NCBI GenBank assembly: GCA_020720045.1
Contig: DYPH01000001.1
Coordinates: forward strand, 21,749-85,748
DNA length: 64,000 nucleotides
Source of the DNA: Sorangium cellulosum
GTDB taxonomy: Bacteria; Myxococcota_A; Polyangia; Polyangiales; Polyangiaceae
Direction: 5' to 3'
A model generated the notes under the pieces. The model was not told where the DNA came from, did not search any database, and worked only from the letters and a program-made list of their open reading frames with translations. A program made the position numbers and the translations under genes. Positions 35,026-47,125 of the stretch are shown piece by piece; positions within the stretch are counted from its first letter, which is position 1; each line of letters starts with the position of its first letter.

Positions 35026-36282
35026 ATGGCACGCTACCAGTTCACTTCTGAGTCGGTCACCGAAGGGCATCCGGACAAGATTTGCGATCAGGTCTCTGAC
35101 GCGATCCTCGACGCGATCCTCACCAAGGACAAGCGCGCCCGCGTTGCTTGCGAAACCCTCGCAAAGACTGGCTTTATCGTCGTCGCCGGCGAGATCACGA
35201 CCACGGCGATGGGCGTCCTTTCGGAGATCCCGGGCATCGTCCGCCAGACGATCAAGGACATCGGCTACACGAGCTCGGACATGGGCTTTGACGCCGCGAC
35301 CTGCGCGATCATGACGGCGGTCGAAGGGCAGAGCCCGGACATCGCCCAGGGCGTGAACGAAGGGGACGGCCTCTTCAAGGAGCAGGGGGCCGGCGACCAG
35401 GGGCTCATGTTCGGCTACGCCTGCAACGAAACGCCCGACCTCATGCCGGCGCCGATCGACTACGCGCACAAGCTCGCGCGCCAGCTCTCGGCAGTCCGCC
35501 ACTCGGGGAAGCTGAAATACCTCCGCCCCGACGGGAAGACGCAAGTCACCCTCGAGTACGAAAACGGCAAGCCGCTCCGCATCGATGCCGTCGTCGTCAG
35601 CTCCCAGCACGCGAAGAGCGTCAAGCACAAGCAGCTCGTCGAAGAGATCCGCGTCAACGTCATCGACAAGGTCCTCCCGAAGCACCTCGTCGATAAGAAC
35701 ACGAAATATTACATCAATCCGACCGGGCGCTTCGTCGTCGGCGGACCGATGGGCGACGCCGGCCTCACCGGCCGCAAGATCATCGTCGACACCTACGGCG
35801 GCATGGGTCGCCACGGCGGCGGCGCGTTCTCCGGCAAAGACCCGACGAAAGTCGATCGCAGCGCCTGCTACTACGCGCGCTACGTCGCGAAGAATATCGT
35901 CGCCGCCGGCCTCGCCGATCGCTGCGAAGTTCAGGTCGCCTACGCGATCGGCGTCGCGAAGCCGGTCGGCGTTTACGTGAACACGTTCGGGACGGCGAAG
36001 ATCGACGAAGAGAAGATCGCGAAGTACGTCTCCGAACAGTTCGATTTCCGCCCGAAGGCGCTCATCGAAGAGCTCGAACTCCTCCGCCCGCTCTACAAGG
36101 CGACGGCGGCCTACGGCCACTTCGGCCGCAAGGAGTTCCCCTGGGAAAAGACGACCCGCGCCGCCAAGATGGCCGACGATCTGCTCGGCACCAAGGTCAA
36201 GGGGACGAAGGTCGAAGCGCCCGCGGCGAAGGCCGAAAAGGCCGAAAAGAAGCCGGCGAAGAAAGTCGCGAAGAAGAAGTGA
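35026..36282 (+). CDS. metK: S-adenosylmethionine synthetase with Lys/Ala-rich tail
   Basis: MetK makes SAM from methionine and ATP. The N-terminus ([17 protein letters not shown]), the GAGDQG loop and the [16 protein letters not shown] segment are diagnostic. At 418 residues it is longer than the usual 380-400: the enzyme ends at about residue 385, and some 30 extra residues rich in Lys, Ala and Glu follow, ending in a run of lysines. Such tails resemble histone H1-like or nucleic-acid-binding extensions. The ATG is set by homology, with GAGG about 11 nt upstream. A strong terminator follows. Confidence 0.97.
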   Translation: MARYQFTSESVTEGHPDKICDQVSDAILDAILTKDKRARVACETLAKTGFIVVAGEITTTAMGVLSEIPGIVRQTIKDIGYTSSDMGFDAATCAIMTAVEGQSPDIAQGVNEGDGLFKEQGAGDQGLMFGYACNETPDLMPAPIDYAHKLARQLSAVRHSGKLKYLRPDGKTQVTLEYENGKPLRIDAVVVSSQHAKSVKHKQLVEEIRVNVIDKVLPKHLVDKNTKYYINPTGRFVVGGPMGDAGLTGRKIIVDTYGGMGRHGGGAFSGKDPTKVDRSACYYARYVAKNIVAAGLADRCEVQVAYAIGVAKPVGVYVNTFGTAKIDEEKIAKYVSEQFDFRPKALIEELELLRPLYKATAAYGHFGRKEFPWEKTTRAAKMADDLLGTKVKGTKVEAPAAKAEKAEKKPAKKVAKKK

Positions 36283-36322
36283 GCCCAGAGCGCATCTTGC
36301 GCTTTTGAGTACACGACAACGA

Positions 36323-36359
36323 AAACGCCTCCGAGGGTCCTCGGGGGCGTTTCTCTTTT
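36323..36359 (+). terminator. Rho-independent terminator of metK
   Basis: AAACGCCTCCGAGG pairs with CCTCGGGGGCGTTT around a 2-base loop and is followed by TTTCTCTTTT on the plus strand. It lies about 40 bp after the metK stop. Confidence 0.9.
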
Positions 36360-36371
36360 GCGCGTCCTGTT

Positions 36372-37034
36372 TCAGTAGTTGGCGACCAAGAAGAGCGCGA
36401 ACGCGTGATTCAAGGTCGACGTCGGCTCACGGACGAGCGCCTGCAAGAGGTAGCCCCCTTCGAGGCGCCATTGCTTACCGACGTCCCCGGTCGCACCAAC
36501 AAAGACGCGATTTTGATCAATGAATTTAGGTTGATAAGCCGTCTTTGATGGTGCAACGAAGAACTCGTTCCAGACGAGCAACCCGGCGCCGCGCTCGGCG
36601 AACGGCCGCACGAGGACACGGGCAAGGAGGCGTCCACGAAAGCCGGGATCGTCGTCGCGGAAACGGACTTCGCCACGCGCGCGGAAGACGACAGAGACGC
36701 GGCCGTCTTCGAAGGTCGGCGTCCAGAGCGCCTGGGCAACGGCGCGCTGCTCGCTGGGGCCGTCAAAGGGGGACGGGGCGACGTATGCGTAGCCGGCGCC
36801 GAGTTGAGTCGTAGGCGTCGGCCGCCAGGCGACGACAGGACGGACAAGAAACGTGTGGGATACACCATCCTCGCGAAAGCGGCTCTGGATGTCGACGTCG
36901 AAGCGCACCTTCGGCGTCTGGGCACCGACGAAAACCCCCGTCCGCAGCTGGACCGAATCGGTCGCAGCGGCGTCGGGGGTGTAGAGGGCGATGGGGACGG
37001 CGAGGGCGATCGCGGCACGCCAGCGAGCGTTCAT
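36372..37034 (-). CDS. DUF2490-like outer-membrane beta-barrel protein
   Basis: The 220-residue protein has a signal peptide (cleavage near AAA-TDS) and alternating amphipathic strands ending in an aromatic-flanked C-terminus (FLVANY), as in outer-membrane barrels. Its QNRVFVGATGDVGKQWRLEGGYLLQ segment fits the DUF2490 family. The function is unknown. I start at ATG 37034, with TACGCA 6 nt upstream; another start six codons earlier is possible. It converges on metK. Confidence 0.8.
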   Translation of the reverse strand: MNARWRAAIALAVPIALYTPDAAATDSVQLRTGVFVGAQTPKVRFDVDIQSRFREDGVSHTFLVRPVVAWRPTPTTQLGAGYAYVAPSPFDGPSEQRAVAQALWTPTFEDGRVSVVFRARGEVRFRDDDPGFRGRLLARVLVRPFAERGAGLLVWNEFFVAPSKTAYQPKFIDQNRVFVGATGDVGKQWRLEGGYLLQALVREPTSTLNHAFALFLVANY

Positions 37035-37090
37035 AACGATTGCGTAACACAAGCGGGGCCCGCGACCCAGTTGCGTAAACGCGCGTTATC

Positions 37091-37453
37091 TCAAGGGGCG
37101 ACGGCCGGTTTTGGCGCGAACTGCTCCCAGGCGGCGAGGACCTCGGCGGCGTACATCAGCGCCGGCCCGCCCCCCATGTAGACGGCAACTGCGAGCATTT
37201 CCTCGACTTCTTTTCGCGTCGCGCCGAGGCGATGGAGCGCCTTCACGTGAAAGCCTACGCAGCCCGAGCAGTGCTGGGTGACCCCGATGGCGAGGGCGAT
37301 GAGTTCCTTGTATTTTGCAGGTACCTCCCCCGCGGCGAGGGAAGCCTTGGCGAGCTGCCCGAAGGCGGTCATCGCCTCCGGTTGCGCCTTCCGGAAGGGG
37401 GCGAGGTTGCTGTTGATCGATGCGACGAGCGTTTCATGGTCGAAGGAACTCAT
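37091..37453 (-). CDS. Carboxymuconolactone decarboxylase / AhpD-family protein
   Basis: The 120-residue protein is a single CMD domain with the AhpD-type redox motif Cys62-x2-Cys65 and His69 (HCSGCVGFH), so a peroxidase or thiol-reductase role is more likely than a true decarboxylase. Both cysteines are present. The Pro/Ala-rich C-terminus is short. The start at ATG 37453 is supported by GGGGAG 6 nt upstream; the longer in-frame sequence before it is not protein-like. It lies 222 bp after the aminotransferase gene on the same strand. Confidence 0.9.
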   Translation of the reverse strand: MSSFDHETLVASINSNLAPFRKAQPEAMTAFGQLAKASLAAGEVPAKYKELIALAIGVTQHCSGCVGFHVKALHRLGATRKEVEEMLAVAVYMGGGPALMYAAEVLAAWEQFAPKPAVAP

Positions 37454-37622
37454 GAAACGCTCCCCTGCGAGTGGTGTGCCGATGGGGGCGCCGTGCGCGC
37501 TGCAAATGCGGCGCGCACGCGCACCGAGCGCGCGAGGAAACTTGGCACAACCTTGGCAGATGTCGCGGCCAGTGCCAACGGTGCATCGCCGGGAACAGCG
37601 ACCTGAAACGCGCCGCAACCGA

Positions 37623-37663
37623 GTGAAACATGAGGCGACTTTGCGCTTCATGGGGCGTTTCAC
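37623..37663. other. Interrupted inverted repeat in a 222-bp gap
   Basis: GTGAAACATGA at 37623-37633 is mirrored by TCATG and then GTTTCAC ending at 37663. It lies just after the aminotransferase stop and about 170 bp before the CMD gene. It has no T-run, so it is not a standard terminator. It could be an operator; I see nothing else in the gap at 37454-37675. Confidence 0.3.
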
Positions 37664-37675
37664 GACGTTCCGCCG

Positions 37676-39001
37676 TCAGCCGTTTGCAAGCACCGTAAGC
37701 GCGTGGTCGTAGGCCTCGAAGCCGAAATCGAGCTCCGCCTCGGTAACCACAAGCGGCGGCGCGAACATCACGCAGTTGAAGCGGCCGAAGGTGTAGACGC
37801 CGCGCTCGCGGAGGGCTCCGAAAAACGCCTTCATCGGGGCGGCGCTCTTGGCGTCGGCCCACGGAACAAAGGGCTCCTTCGTGGCGCGGCTCTTCACGAG
37901 TTCCAGTGCAAAAAATGCCCCCATTCCGCGAACTTCGCCGATGATCTCGTGCTTCGCGGCGAGCGCCTCAAGGCCGGCGCGGATCTTCGGTTCGAGGACG
38001 TCACGGGCCCGCGCGAAGGTCCCGCCCGCTTCGTAGGCCTCAAGCGTGGCGACGCCGGCAGCGACGGCGAGCGGATGCCCCGAGTAGGTGTGGCCGTTTG
38101 GGAGCGGCCGGTCGTCGAAGGTTTTCGCAAGCGATTCCCGGACCATGACGCCACCAAGCGGCACGTAGGCGGAGGTGACCCCCTTCGCGAAGACGATGAG
38201 GTCGGGGACGACGCCGAGGCGCTCGCCAGCGAAGGCGGCGCCGGTGCGCCCGAAGCCGGTCATCACTTCGTCGAACACGAGCAGGATGCCGTACTTTGTG
38301 CAGAGTGCACGCAAACCTTCCAGATAGCCGGCCGGGTAGACGACGACGCCGTTGGATCCGACGATCGGCTCGATCAGCAACGCCCCGATTCGATTGGGAC
38401 TTTCGTGCATCACGATGCGCTCAAGCTGGGCAAGAGCGCGCTCGCACTCCTCTTCCGGGGTCGTCGCGAAGAAGGGGCTCCGATAGGGGTACGGTGCGAA
38501 GAAACGGATGACACCGGCACCGCCGTGGGCCTCGCCGGTCCAGCGACGGTCTTCCCCGGTGAGCTCGATGCTCTGACCGCTGGCGCCGTGGTAGCTCCGG
38601 TAGGCGGTCAGGATCTTCGAGCGGCCGGTGAGGGCGCGCACGATGCGGACCATGTCGTCGTTCGACTCGGCGCCGCCGGTGGTGAAAAAGACGCGAGCCC
38701 CCTCGTCCCACGGGGACATTTTCGAGAGCTTTTCCGCGAGGATGGCTCGCTTGTCGTTGAACCACGCCGGGCTCGAGTAGCAAAGCGTGTGCGCCTGGTC
38801 GGCGATCGCCTTTGCGACCGCCGGGTGGCTATGACCAAGGTTCACAGCGACGAGGCCCGAACCGGCATCGAGGTACTTCTTCCCGGTCTCGTCGAAGAGG
38901 GAACTCCCTTCGCCGCGCACGAGCACCGGGGCACGAAAACCCCCTTGCGCAATCCATGGGGTGAGGACGTGACGGGCGTGGAGTTCGGCGAGTTCGGTCA
39001 T
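37676..39001 (-). CDS. Class III (omega) aminotransferase
   Basis: This 441-residue PLP enzyme has fold-type I class III motifs: YLDAGSGLVAVNLGHSHP, FFTTGGAESND, the YHGAS loop, LLVFDEVMTGFGRTG with the PLP-contacting Asp, and the lysine-bearing LIVFAKGVTSAY. Relatives use beta-alanine, taurine, 4-aminobutyrate or similar amines with pyruvate; the substrate is not certain. ATG 39001 is preceded 7 nt upstream by TAACTG and has no Shine-Dalgarno sequence. It is divergent from acs across a 297-bp gap, in which I find no clear feature apart from a possible TAGGCT -10 for acs near 39102. Confidence 0.92.
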   Translation of the reverse strand: MTELAELHARHVLTPWIAQGGFRAPVLVRGEGSSLFDETGKKYLDAGSGLVAVNLGHSHPAVAKAIADQAHTLCYSSPAWFNDKRAILAEKLSKMSPWDEGARVFFTTGGAESNDDMVRIVRALTGRSKILTAYRSYHGASGQSIELTGEDRRWTGEAHGGAGVIRFFAPYPYRSPFFATTPEEECERALAQLERIVMHESPNRIGALLIEPIVGSNGVVVYPAGYLEGLRALCTKYGILLVFDEVMTGFGRTGAAFAGERLGVVPDLIVFAKGVTSAYVPLGGVMVRESLAKTFDDRPLPNGHTYSGHPLAVAAGVATLEAYEAGGTFARARDVLEPKIRAGLEALAAKHEIIGEVRGMGAFFALELVKSRATKEPFVPWADAKSAAPMKAFFGALRERGVYTFGRFNCVMFAPPLVVTEAELDFGFEAYDHALTVLANG

Positions 39002-39298
39002 GGCTCGCCAGTTAGGGGGCAACTCCGCCGAATTGCAACGATCGGAAACGCGCAAATGATGCACCGCGCAAGCGCTTTTCCAGTGACCGCGCGAATCGCT
39101 CCGATAGGCTCCTCGTCCCCCGCGTGAATTCAGGCCCTCCGCCCTTGGCGGAGCCCTGGTGCCTCGAACGGTTCCGGCCCGGTGCAGCAGTGCCGCCTCC
39201 GCAGAAACCCGCCGGCGCACGTTGCGCGCGGCCTCCGAAGTGACGCCGCCTCCCCGCGGCGATCTGCAAAGCGCTCTGGCGCTGGTGAAGGTGAAAGC

Positions 39299-41305
39299 AT
39301 GACCGAGTCGACTGCGAAGACGAACGAAACCGTCGCCCCCTCGGAGGGCTTCGTCGCCCAGGCCCGCGTCGCGTCCAAGGAGGCCTACGAGGCTCTTTGG
39401 CGGCAGAGCATCGAGGATCCCACTACCTTCTGGCAGGAACAGACGAAAGATCTCGTTTTTCGCACGCCTTGGACGGCATTTTCCGACGGCGTCCCCCCCT
39501 ACTCCGAAGGGGAGATTCCCGGTCCCGACGGCGCAGCGCCGATGACGTTTTTCCCCGGGGCGACGCTCAATCTCACCGAGAGCTGCCTCGACCGACATTT
39601 GACGACTCCGGCGCGCACCCGCGCGGCGCTCATTTTCGAAGGGGAGCCGGGAGACACACGAACGCTCACCTATTTCGAGCTCCATCGCGAGACGGTACGC
39701 CTCGCCGCGGCCCTCGCCGATCTCGGCGTGCAGGCCGGCGATCGTGTCGCCATCTACATGGGAATGGTCCCCGAGGCGGCGATCGCAATGCTCGCCTGCG
39801 CCCGCCTTGGGGCGACACACACCGTTGTATTTGGCGGATTTTCGAGCGATGCGCTCCGCGATCGCATCAATGACTGCGGCGCGAAGGTCCTCCTCACTCA
39901 GGACGGCGCCTGGCGCCGTGGCCACGCGGTCCCGCTCAAAGACATGGCCGACACGGCCCTGTTGGAGACGCCGACGATTGAGAAAGTGGTCGTCCTTGCC
40001 CGGATTGGCGCCGAGCGTTGTCACAGCCACCTGAAGCCGGGTCGCGACATTGATTGGCACGATCTGGTCTCCCGCGTCCCGTCGCCGAAGAGCATTGAAC
40101 GCGCCATTCGTCCGGCCGCCTTTGACGCCGAACACCCGCTATTTGTCCTCTATACGAGCGGATCTACCGGAAAGCCGAAGGGGGTCCTTCACACGACGGC
40201 CGGCTATCTTGCGGGCGTCCACGTGACGTCGAAATACGTCTTTGATCTTCGGGAAGGCGATCTCTATTTCTGCACCGCCGACGTCGGCTGGATCACCGGC
40301 CATAGCTATTTGGTCTACGGGCCCCTCTCTTGCGGCGCGTCGATTCTTCTCTACGAAGGCGCTCCGAACTTCCCCGACTGGGGCCGCTTCTGGAGCGTGA
40401 TTGAGCGGCACGGGGTATCGATTCTCTACACGGCGCCGACGGCAATTCGCGCGTTCATGCGCCAGGGGGAAGAGTGGCCAAACCGCTACGATCTCTCCAG
40501 CTTGCGCCTCCTCGGATCGGTCGGCGAGCCGATCAACCCGGAGGCTTGGCTCTGGTACCACCGCACGATCGGCGCCGAGCGCTGCCCGATCGTCGACACC
40601 TGGTGGCAAACGGAGACCGGCTCGATCATGCTGACGACGCTCCCGGGCGCGGTCGCTGCGAAACCAGGCGCGACCGGACTGCCGCTCTTTGGCGTCGAGA
40701 TGACGATCGCCGACGACGAAGGCGCCCTCCATGACCGCGGCGCCGCCAACGGAAAGCTCGTGATCAAGCGACCTTGGCCGAGTATGGCGCGGACGCTCTG
40801 GAACGACAACGTCCGCTACGGGGAGACCTACTGGAAGGCGATCCCGGGGCGCTACTTCACCGGCGACGGCGCCCGTCGCGACGAAGACGGCTACTTCTGG
40901 GTCACCGGACGTATCGACGACGTCCTCAATGTCTCCGGACACCGCATCGGTACCGCCGAAATCGAGAGCGCCTTGGTGAGCCACAGCGCGGTGGCGGAGG
41001 CGGCGGCCGTCGGTCGACCGGATGAGATGAAGGGGCAGGCGCTCGTTGTCTTCGTGACCTTGAAGGAGGGGAAGCAGGCCGGCCCCGTCTTGAAGAACGA
41101 GCTCGCCGCGCACATTGATCGCGAGATCGGAAAGTTCGCGCGGCCTGACGAAATTCGCTTCACCGATGCGCTGCCGAAGACGCGCAGCGGAAAAATCATG
41201 CGGCGTCTTTTGAAGGATGTGGCTGCGGGCACCGTGAGGGCCAATCAAGACACGTCGACCCTCGAAGACCTTGGTGTTCTCGCGAAGTTGCAAGCGGAAG
41301 ACTGA
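39299..41305 (+). CDS. acs: Acetyl-CoA synthetase (AMP-forming)
   Basis: The 668-residue enzyme activates acetate to acetyl-CoA through acetyl-AMP. Motifs of the ANL family are clear: the P-loop [15 protein letters not shown], the Acs-type [25 protein letters not shown], and the C-terminal hinge and catalytic lysine in TRSGKIMRR, where reversible acetylation usually regulates Acs. Propionyl-CoA synthetase is a less likely alternative. ATG 39299 has GAAGG at good spacing. With pckG and NAD-IDH it fits acetate use. A terminator follows. Confidence 0.95.
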   Translation: MTESTAKTNETVAPSEGFVAQARVASKEAYEALWRQSIEDPTTFWQEQTKDLVFRTPWTAFSDGVPPYSEGEIPGPDGAAPMTFFPGATLNLTESCLDRHLTTPARTRAALIFEGEPGDTRTLTYFELHRETVRLAAALADLGVQAGDRVAIYMGMVPEAAIAMLACARLGATHTVVFGGFSSDALRDRINDCGAKVLLTQDGAWRRGHAVPLKDMADTALLETPTIEKVVVLARIGAERCHSHLKPGRDIDWHDLVSRVPSPKSIERAIRPAAFDAEHPLFVLYTSGSTGKPKGVLHTTAGYLAGVHVTSKYVFDLREGDLYFCTADVGWITGHSYLVYGPLSCGASILLYEGAPNFPDWGRFWSVIERHGVSILYTAPTAIRAFMRQGEEWPNRYDLSSLRLLGSVGEPINPEAWLWYHRTIGAERCPIVDTWWQTETGSIMLTTLPGAVAAKPGATGLPLFGVEMTIADDEGALHDRGAANGKLVIKRPWPSMARTLWNDNVRYGETYWKAIPGRYFTGDGARRDEDGYFWVTGRIDDVLNVSGHRIGTAEIESALVSHSAVAEAAAVGRPDEMKGQALVVFVTLKEGKQAGPVLKNELAAHIDREIGKFARPDEIRFTDALPKTRSGKIMRRLLKDVAAGTVRANQDTSTLEDLGVLAKLQAED

Positions 41306-41318
41306 GCAACTTCCGGAC

Positions 41319-41360
41319 AAGAAAAGCCGGCGCCCTTTCGAGGTGCGCCGGCTTTTTCTT
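41319..41360. terminator. Bidirectional terminator after acs
   Basis: AAGAAAAGCCGGCGC pairs with GCGCCGGCTTTTTCTT around a loop of about 11 bases. It ends acs and also faces the convergent 178-aa gene. Confidence 0.87.
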
Positions 41361-41378
41361 TGCCTGAAGGGCGGTGTA

Positions 41379-41915
41379 TCAGTCGTCTTCTTCTGCGCGA
41401 GGATCCCGTCGCGTCACGCGCATTTCTTCGCGGACTGCGCGAAAAGGAACATCAGCAGTTCGCGAGAGCCGCGCGGTGACGGTGGCCACGATTCCCGACT
41501 GGGGCGGCGGTGTCATCCGCGGAATTCGCGGAACTTCGGGGACGACCCCTTCAAAAAGCTCGTGGTCAAACGCGGGAACTTTGGGCGTCGCCCGCTCGTG
41601 GGACGACACGTTTGTCTCCGCCCGGCGCGACGCCGGATCGGAGAACACGTTTGTCTCCGCCCGGCGCGACGCCGGATCGGAGAACACGTTTGTCTCCGCC
41701 CGGAGTTCGCCGGCCGACGACGCATTCGCTCGCACTTCTTGAATCCGAACGGCCTCGCCGCTCGCGGTCCACGGGACATGCGGGAGCCGCGGCGCAGACG
41801 GACGCTCCGTCGGTCGGGTTTGGGACGATTCAGTCCCCTCGGCGAGCCCCCGGATGTCGTCGGACAAAGCCCGCGAATCTTTGGCGGAAGAACGGTGATC
41901 CAAAGCCCCCTCCAT
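41379..41915 (-). CDS. Hypothetical protein with 13-residue tandem repeats
   Basis: The 178-residue product of ATG 41915 has no recognised domain. The first 70 residues are charged and probably disordered. Two and a half copies of a 13-residue repeat built on AETNVFSDPASRR follow, then a Pro-rich segment and an amphipathic end closing with EEDD. Other frames are also open here because of the repeat, but this one ends just before the shared terminator, as a real gene would. It is either a linker-like regulatory protein or a spurious frame. Confidence 0.45.
   Translation of the reverse strand: MEGALDHRSSAKDSRALSDDIRGLAEGTESSQTRPTERPSAPRLPHVPWTASGEAVRIQEVRANASSAGELRAETNVFSDPASRRAETNVFSDPASRRAETNVSSHERATPKVPAFDHELFEGVVPEVPRIPRMTPPPQSGIVATVTARLSRTADVPFRAVREEMRVTRRDPRAEEDD
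41608..41704. repeat. 39-bp tandem repeat (2.5 copies)
   Basis: The unit begins ACGTTTGTCTCCGCCC and repeats exactly at 41608-41646 and 41647-41685, then partly to 41704. The period is 13 codons, so the frame is kept. No spacers are present, which rules out a CRISPR array. Confidence 0.9.
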
Positions 41916-42070
41916 CTCCCCTGCGAACCAACTTCAACGAACCAAGGCGGTCCGCCGCTCCTCATCCCGATGCCGCGTCGCATCGGAGATTGAGGCCACC
42001 GTCAAAGCTATCGCCATCCAGCGAACCGATGCGCAACGTTATCGTGCAGACGCAACAATAGGTCGCAACT

Positions 42071-43433
<1,363 letters not shown>

Positions 43434-43499
43434 AACGTCGCCGGAATTCGCTGGTTCCAAGCAGCAAATTTCATCTCAAATTCACGAAAATACGCAAAG

Positions 43500-43520
43500 T
43501 CCCGCCCAAACGAGGCGGGA
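43500..43520 (+). other. Hairpin in the glnA leader
   Basis: TCCCGCC and GGCGGGA form a 7-bp stem with a 7-base loop, 32 bp before the glnA start. There is no T-run, so it is not a full terminator. It could modulate translation or read-through from glnB. Confidence 0.4.
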
Positions 43521-43552
43521 GAATGCGTCCCCATCACGAGGAAATTGGCACC

Positions 43553-44968
<1,416 letters not shown>

Positions 44969-44985
44969 AACCGACGTTTTCATGA

Positions 44986-45025
44986 AAGAAAGCCCGCTTC
45001 TCGCGAGAGAAGCGGGCTTTCTTTT
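44986..45025. terminator. Bidirectional terminator after glnA
   Basis: AAGAAAGCCCGCTTCTC and GAGAAGCGGGCTTTCTT pair perfectly around GCGA, with a T-run on the plus strand and an A-run ahead. It separates glnA from the convergent signalling operon. Confidence 0.92.
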
Positions 45026-45043
45026 GGGCTCTGCAAGCTTCGG

Positions 45044-47125
45044 TCAGCGACCGAGTCGGTAGCCGAGTGTCAGAAAGGCGGCCCGCGGCACGATGACGCC
45101 GACTTCGTGATTCACATCGGTCTGCCCCCGGAAGCCGACCTCGCCGAAGAAGGTCCCCGGACCTCCGCCGAGCGCGACGCCAACTGCCCCTTCACCACCG
45201 GCCAGGATGGCGTTCCCCTTTGTCGCGCCCGCCGAAGAGCTGAAGCGACTCGTCTGGAAAGCGACGGTCGGCGCCACGCTGATGTAGGGGACAACCGCTG
45301 AATTTTTATCCCCAAAGCGGAGCGCAAACGGGAAGGCGAGCGCGAGCTCTTCGTGGGCGGTCACGGTAACGGGGGCGTTGTTGAAGACGAGTCCCGCATC
45401 CTTAGACCCGGTCGAGGCGTCAACGCCGATGCGTGCGCCGGCAGAGAACGTGTTCTTGGTGCCGACGGGGACGAGGTAGCCGAGCCCCCCGAAGAAGCGC
45501 GCGGTGACGTTGGTGTCGAGCCCGACGCCCAACTCGCCGTAGATGGCGGAGTCTCGCGTTGGGCCGGTCGTCGGCGCTGACGCCTTGGGGGCCGGCGGCG
45601 CAAGCGGCCCCGTTTGCGTCGGAGCTTCATCCCCGAGCGCAATTGCAAGAGTATACGGCGACTTCGCCGCAGAGGCGTCTACGTAGAGCGCGTAGACCCC
45701 CTCGCCTTGGCCGTCGACGCGCCCGAGGCGAACCGCCAGGTCCGACGGGGCGACACGGAGCGAACGCCCCGGGATCGGCGCACCATCGGGGGCGGAGAGC
45801 TTGACTTGCACCCATTGACCGGCGGCGGGGGACGCCGAGGTCGTCGAGAGCACGTCGACGCGGAACGCCTGCGCGGGGAGCGCCTCGAGAACGAGCGGGA
45901 CGCCGTCGGAGCCGTCGCTCGCCTTACCGCAGCGAACGGCGTGCTTCTTGCTCGCGTCGACGGCAGGGACCTTTTCTCCGGCGACGACGGGACCGCCGTC
46001 GACGCTGCAGAACGCACCGGCGATGCGGACTTGTCGTTGCCCGAAGGCCCCCTTCGATTCGTCGACGGGGACCACGCTCACCGTCTTTGCCGACTGAAAG
46101 GCCCCTTCGAAGCCTTCACTGTCGATCGCCGAAGCACGCACATAGACGTCGCCCGTTTCCGCGACCGGAATCGCGAAAGATTCGGTCCCCGCAGGCACCT
46201 TGACGTCGGCGACGAGGTCGGTAAATGCCGCATCGCGTGCAACTTGCACATGATGAACGAGCGGGGTCGCCTCCTTCGTAAGCGCGGCGGTCAAGAGTCC
46301 GCTTGGCGCGCCGTTGATCGTCGGAGCCAGCACGAGAGACGGCGGGGAGTGAACGAACGTCGGGACCGCCGGAAGCGGCTTCGGCGTAGTCGGCGCCTTC
46401 CCCTTCTCTGCTTTTGAACCGTAATTCTCAGGAATTGCGACCGTCTTCTTCTGCGCGGTCACCGAGGCCTTTCCTCGGTAGTTCGAAACGATCGCCGTTT
46501 TGGCCGCGTCGACCTTGACCTGGGTCTCGCCAGCGACGGAGATCTTCGCCGCTTCCGTCGAGACCGATTGGGGCTTCGCCGCGGCGCCGAGGCGCGCACG
46601 GAGGGTGCCGAAGACAAGCGTTGTGTCGGGAACGGCGTGTGCGTATTTGTTTTCCGCGCCGCCGAGGATCACGACCAGCGTCTCTTCACCGAGCCCCAAG
46701 CGAGAGTCGTCTTTGAAACGAACATCTGCGCTCGAATTCGTCGCCGTGGCGACCTTATTTCCGCGGAAGAGGGCGTCTTCCTTCTTCGCCGGTCGCGAAT
46801 CGGGCACCTGAACGATCACCTGATTCCGAAACGCGGTCAAACGCGCATCCGGGCCATCTTTGTCGGCTTTTGGCGGGAATAAAAGCACCGTACCGGGCAC
46901 AAGGTTGTGGGGGAGCGGCCCAAGACCGGGGTTTGCGGTATGGATGAGTCCCACGCCGCGCGGGTCTTTGTACACGCGCAATGCCAACTTGGCGCACGTG
47001 TCCCCTTTTTGGACCGTGTAGCGAACGGTCCCCGGGGCATCGTCTGCGTGAGCGATGCTCGCAGTGGCGACGATCGCGGAAATTACAAAAGGAAAGCTTC
47101 TTAAAAGGGATTGACGCATCTTCAT
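45044..47125 (-). CDS. Secreted LysM-FecR-like protein with C-terminal barrel-like domain
   Basis: The 693-residue protein has a signal peptide (to about AHA27), a LysM domain (about 34-85, RYTVQKGDTCAKLALRVY and the PGTVLLFPP close) expected to bind peptidoglycan, and a FecR-like region (about 100-240) with VATATNSSADVRFKDDSRLGL. Beta-rich, Ig-like modules follow (about 280-510). The last 180 residues alternate like an outer-membrane barrel and end in GYRLGR. It may bridge the cell wall and outer membrane and pass envelope signals inward (inference). Its ATG overlaps the stop of the Ser/Thr kinase (ATGA), so their products should be made together. Confidence 0.8.
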   Translation of the reverse strand: MKMRQSLLRSFPFVISAIVATASIAHADDAPGTVRYTVQKGDTCAKLALRVYKDPRGVGLIHTANPGLGPLPHNLVPGTVLLFPPKADKDGPDARLTAFRNQVIVQVPDSRPAKKEDALFRGNKVATATNSSADVRFKDDSRLGLGEETLVVILGGAENKYAHAVPDTTLVFGTLRARLGAAAKPQSVSTEAAKISVAGETQVKVDAAKTAIVSNYRGKASVTAQKKTVAIPENYGSKAEKGKAPTTPKPLPAVPTFVHSPPSLVLAPTINGAPSGLLTAALTKEATPLVHHVQVARDAAFTDLVADVKVPAGTESFAIPVAETGDVYVRASAIDSEGFEGAFQSAKTVSVVPVDESKGAFGQRQVRIAGAFCSVDGGPVVAGEKVPAVDASKKHAVRCGKASDGSDGVPLVLEALPAQAFRVDVLSTTSASPAAGQWVQVKLSAPDGAPIPGRSLRVAPSDLAVRLGRVDGQGEGVYALYVDASAAKSPYTLAIALGDEAPTQTGPLAPPAPKASAPTTGPTRDSAIYGELGVGLDTNVTARFFGGLGYLVPVGTKNTFSAGARIGVDASTGSKDAGLVFNNAPVTVTAHEELALAFPFALRFGDKNSAVVPYISVAPTVAFQTSRFSSSAGATKGNAILAGGEGAVGVALGGGPGTFFGEVGFRGQTDVNHEVGVIVPRAAFLTLGYRLGR

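Noticed and set aside
37454-37663. N-terminal extension of the AhpD-like protein
   Set aside because: The extra residues are Arg/Cys-rich without conservation, and a good Shine-Dalgarno sequence stands before ATG 37453.
37623-37663. parS centromere site
   Set aside because: Only the half-sites GTGAAAC and GTTTCAC are present, about 27 bp apart and in the wrong arrangement; no parAB genes are near.
41608-41704. Possible CRISPR array
   Set aside because: The units are directly adjacent with no spacers, the period is 13 codons and there are no cas genes.
43434-43552. Sigma-54 promoter before glnA
   Set aside because: A GG and a GC element can be found near 43452-43464, but they are 9 nt apart instead of 10 and the flanking bases do not match TGGCAC-N5-TTGC.
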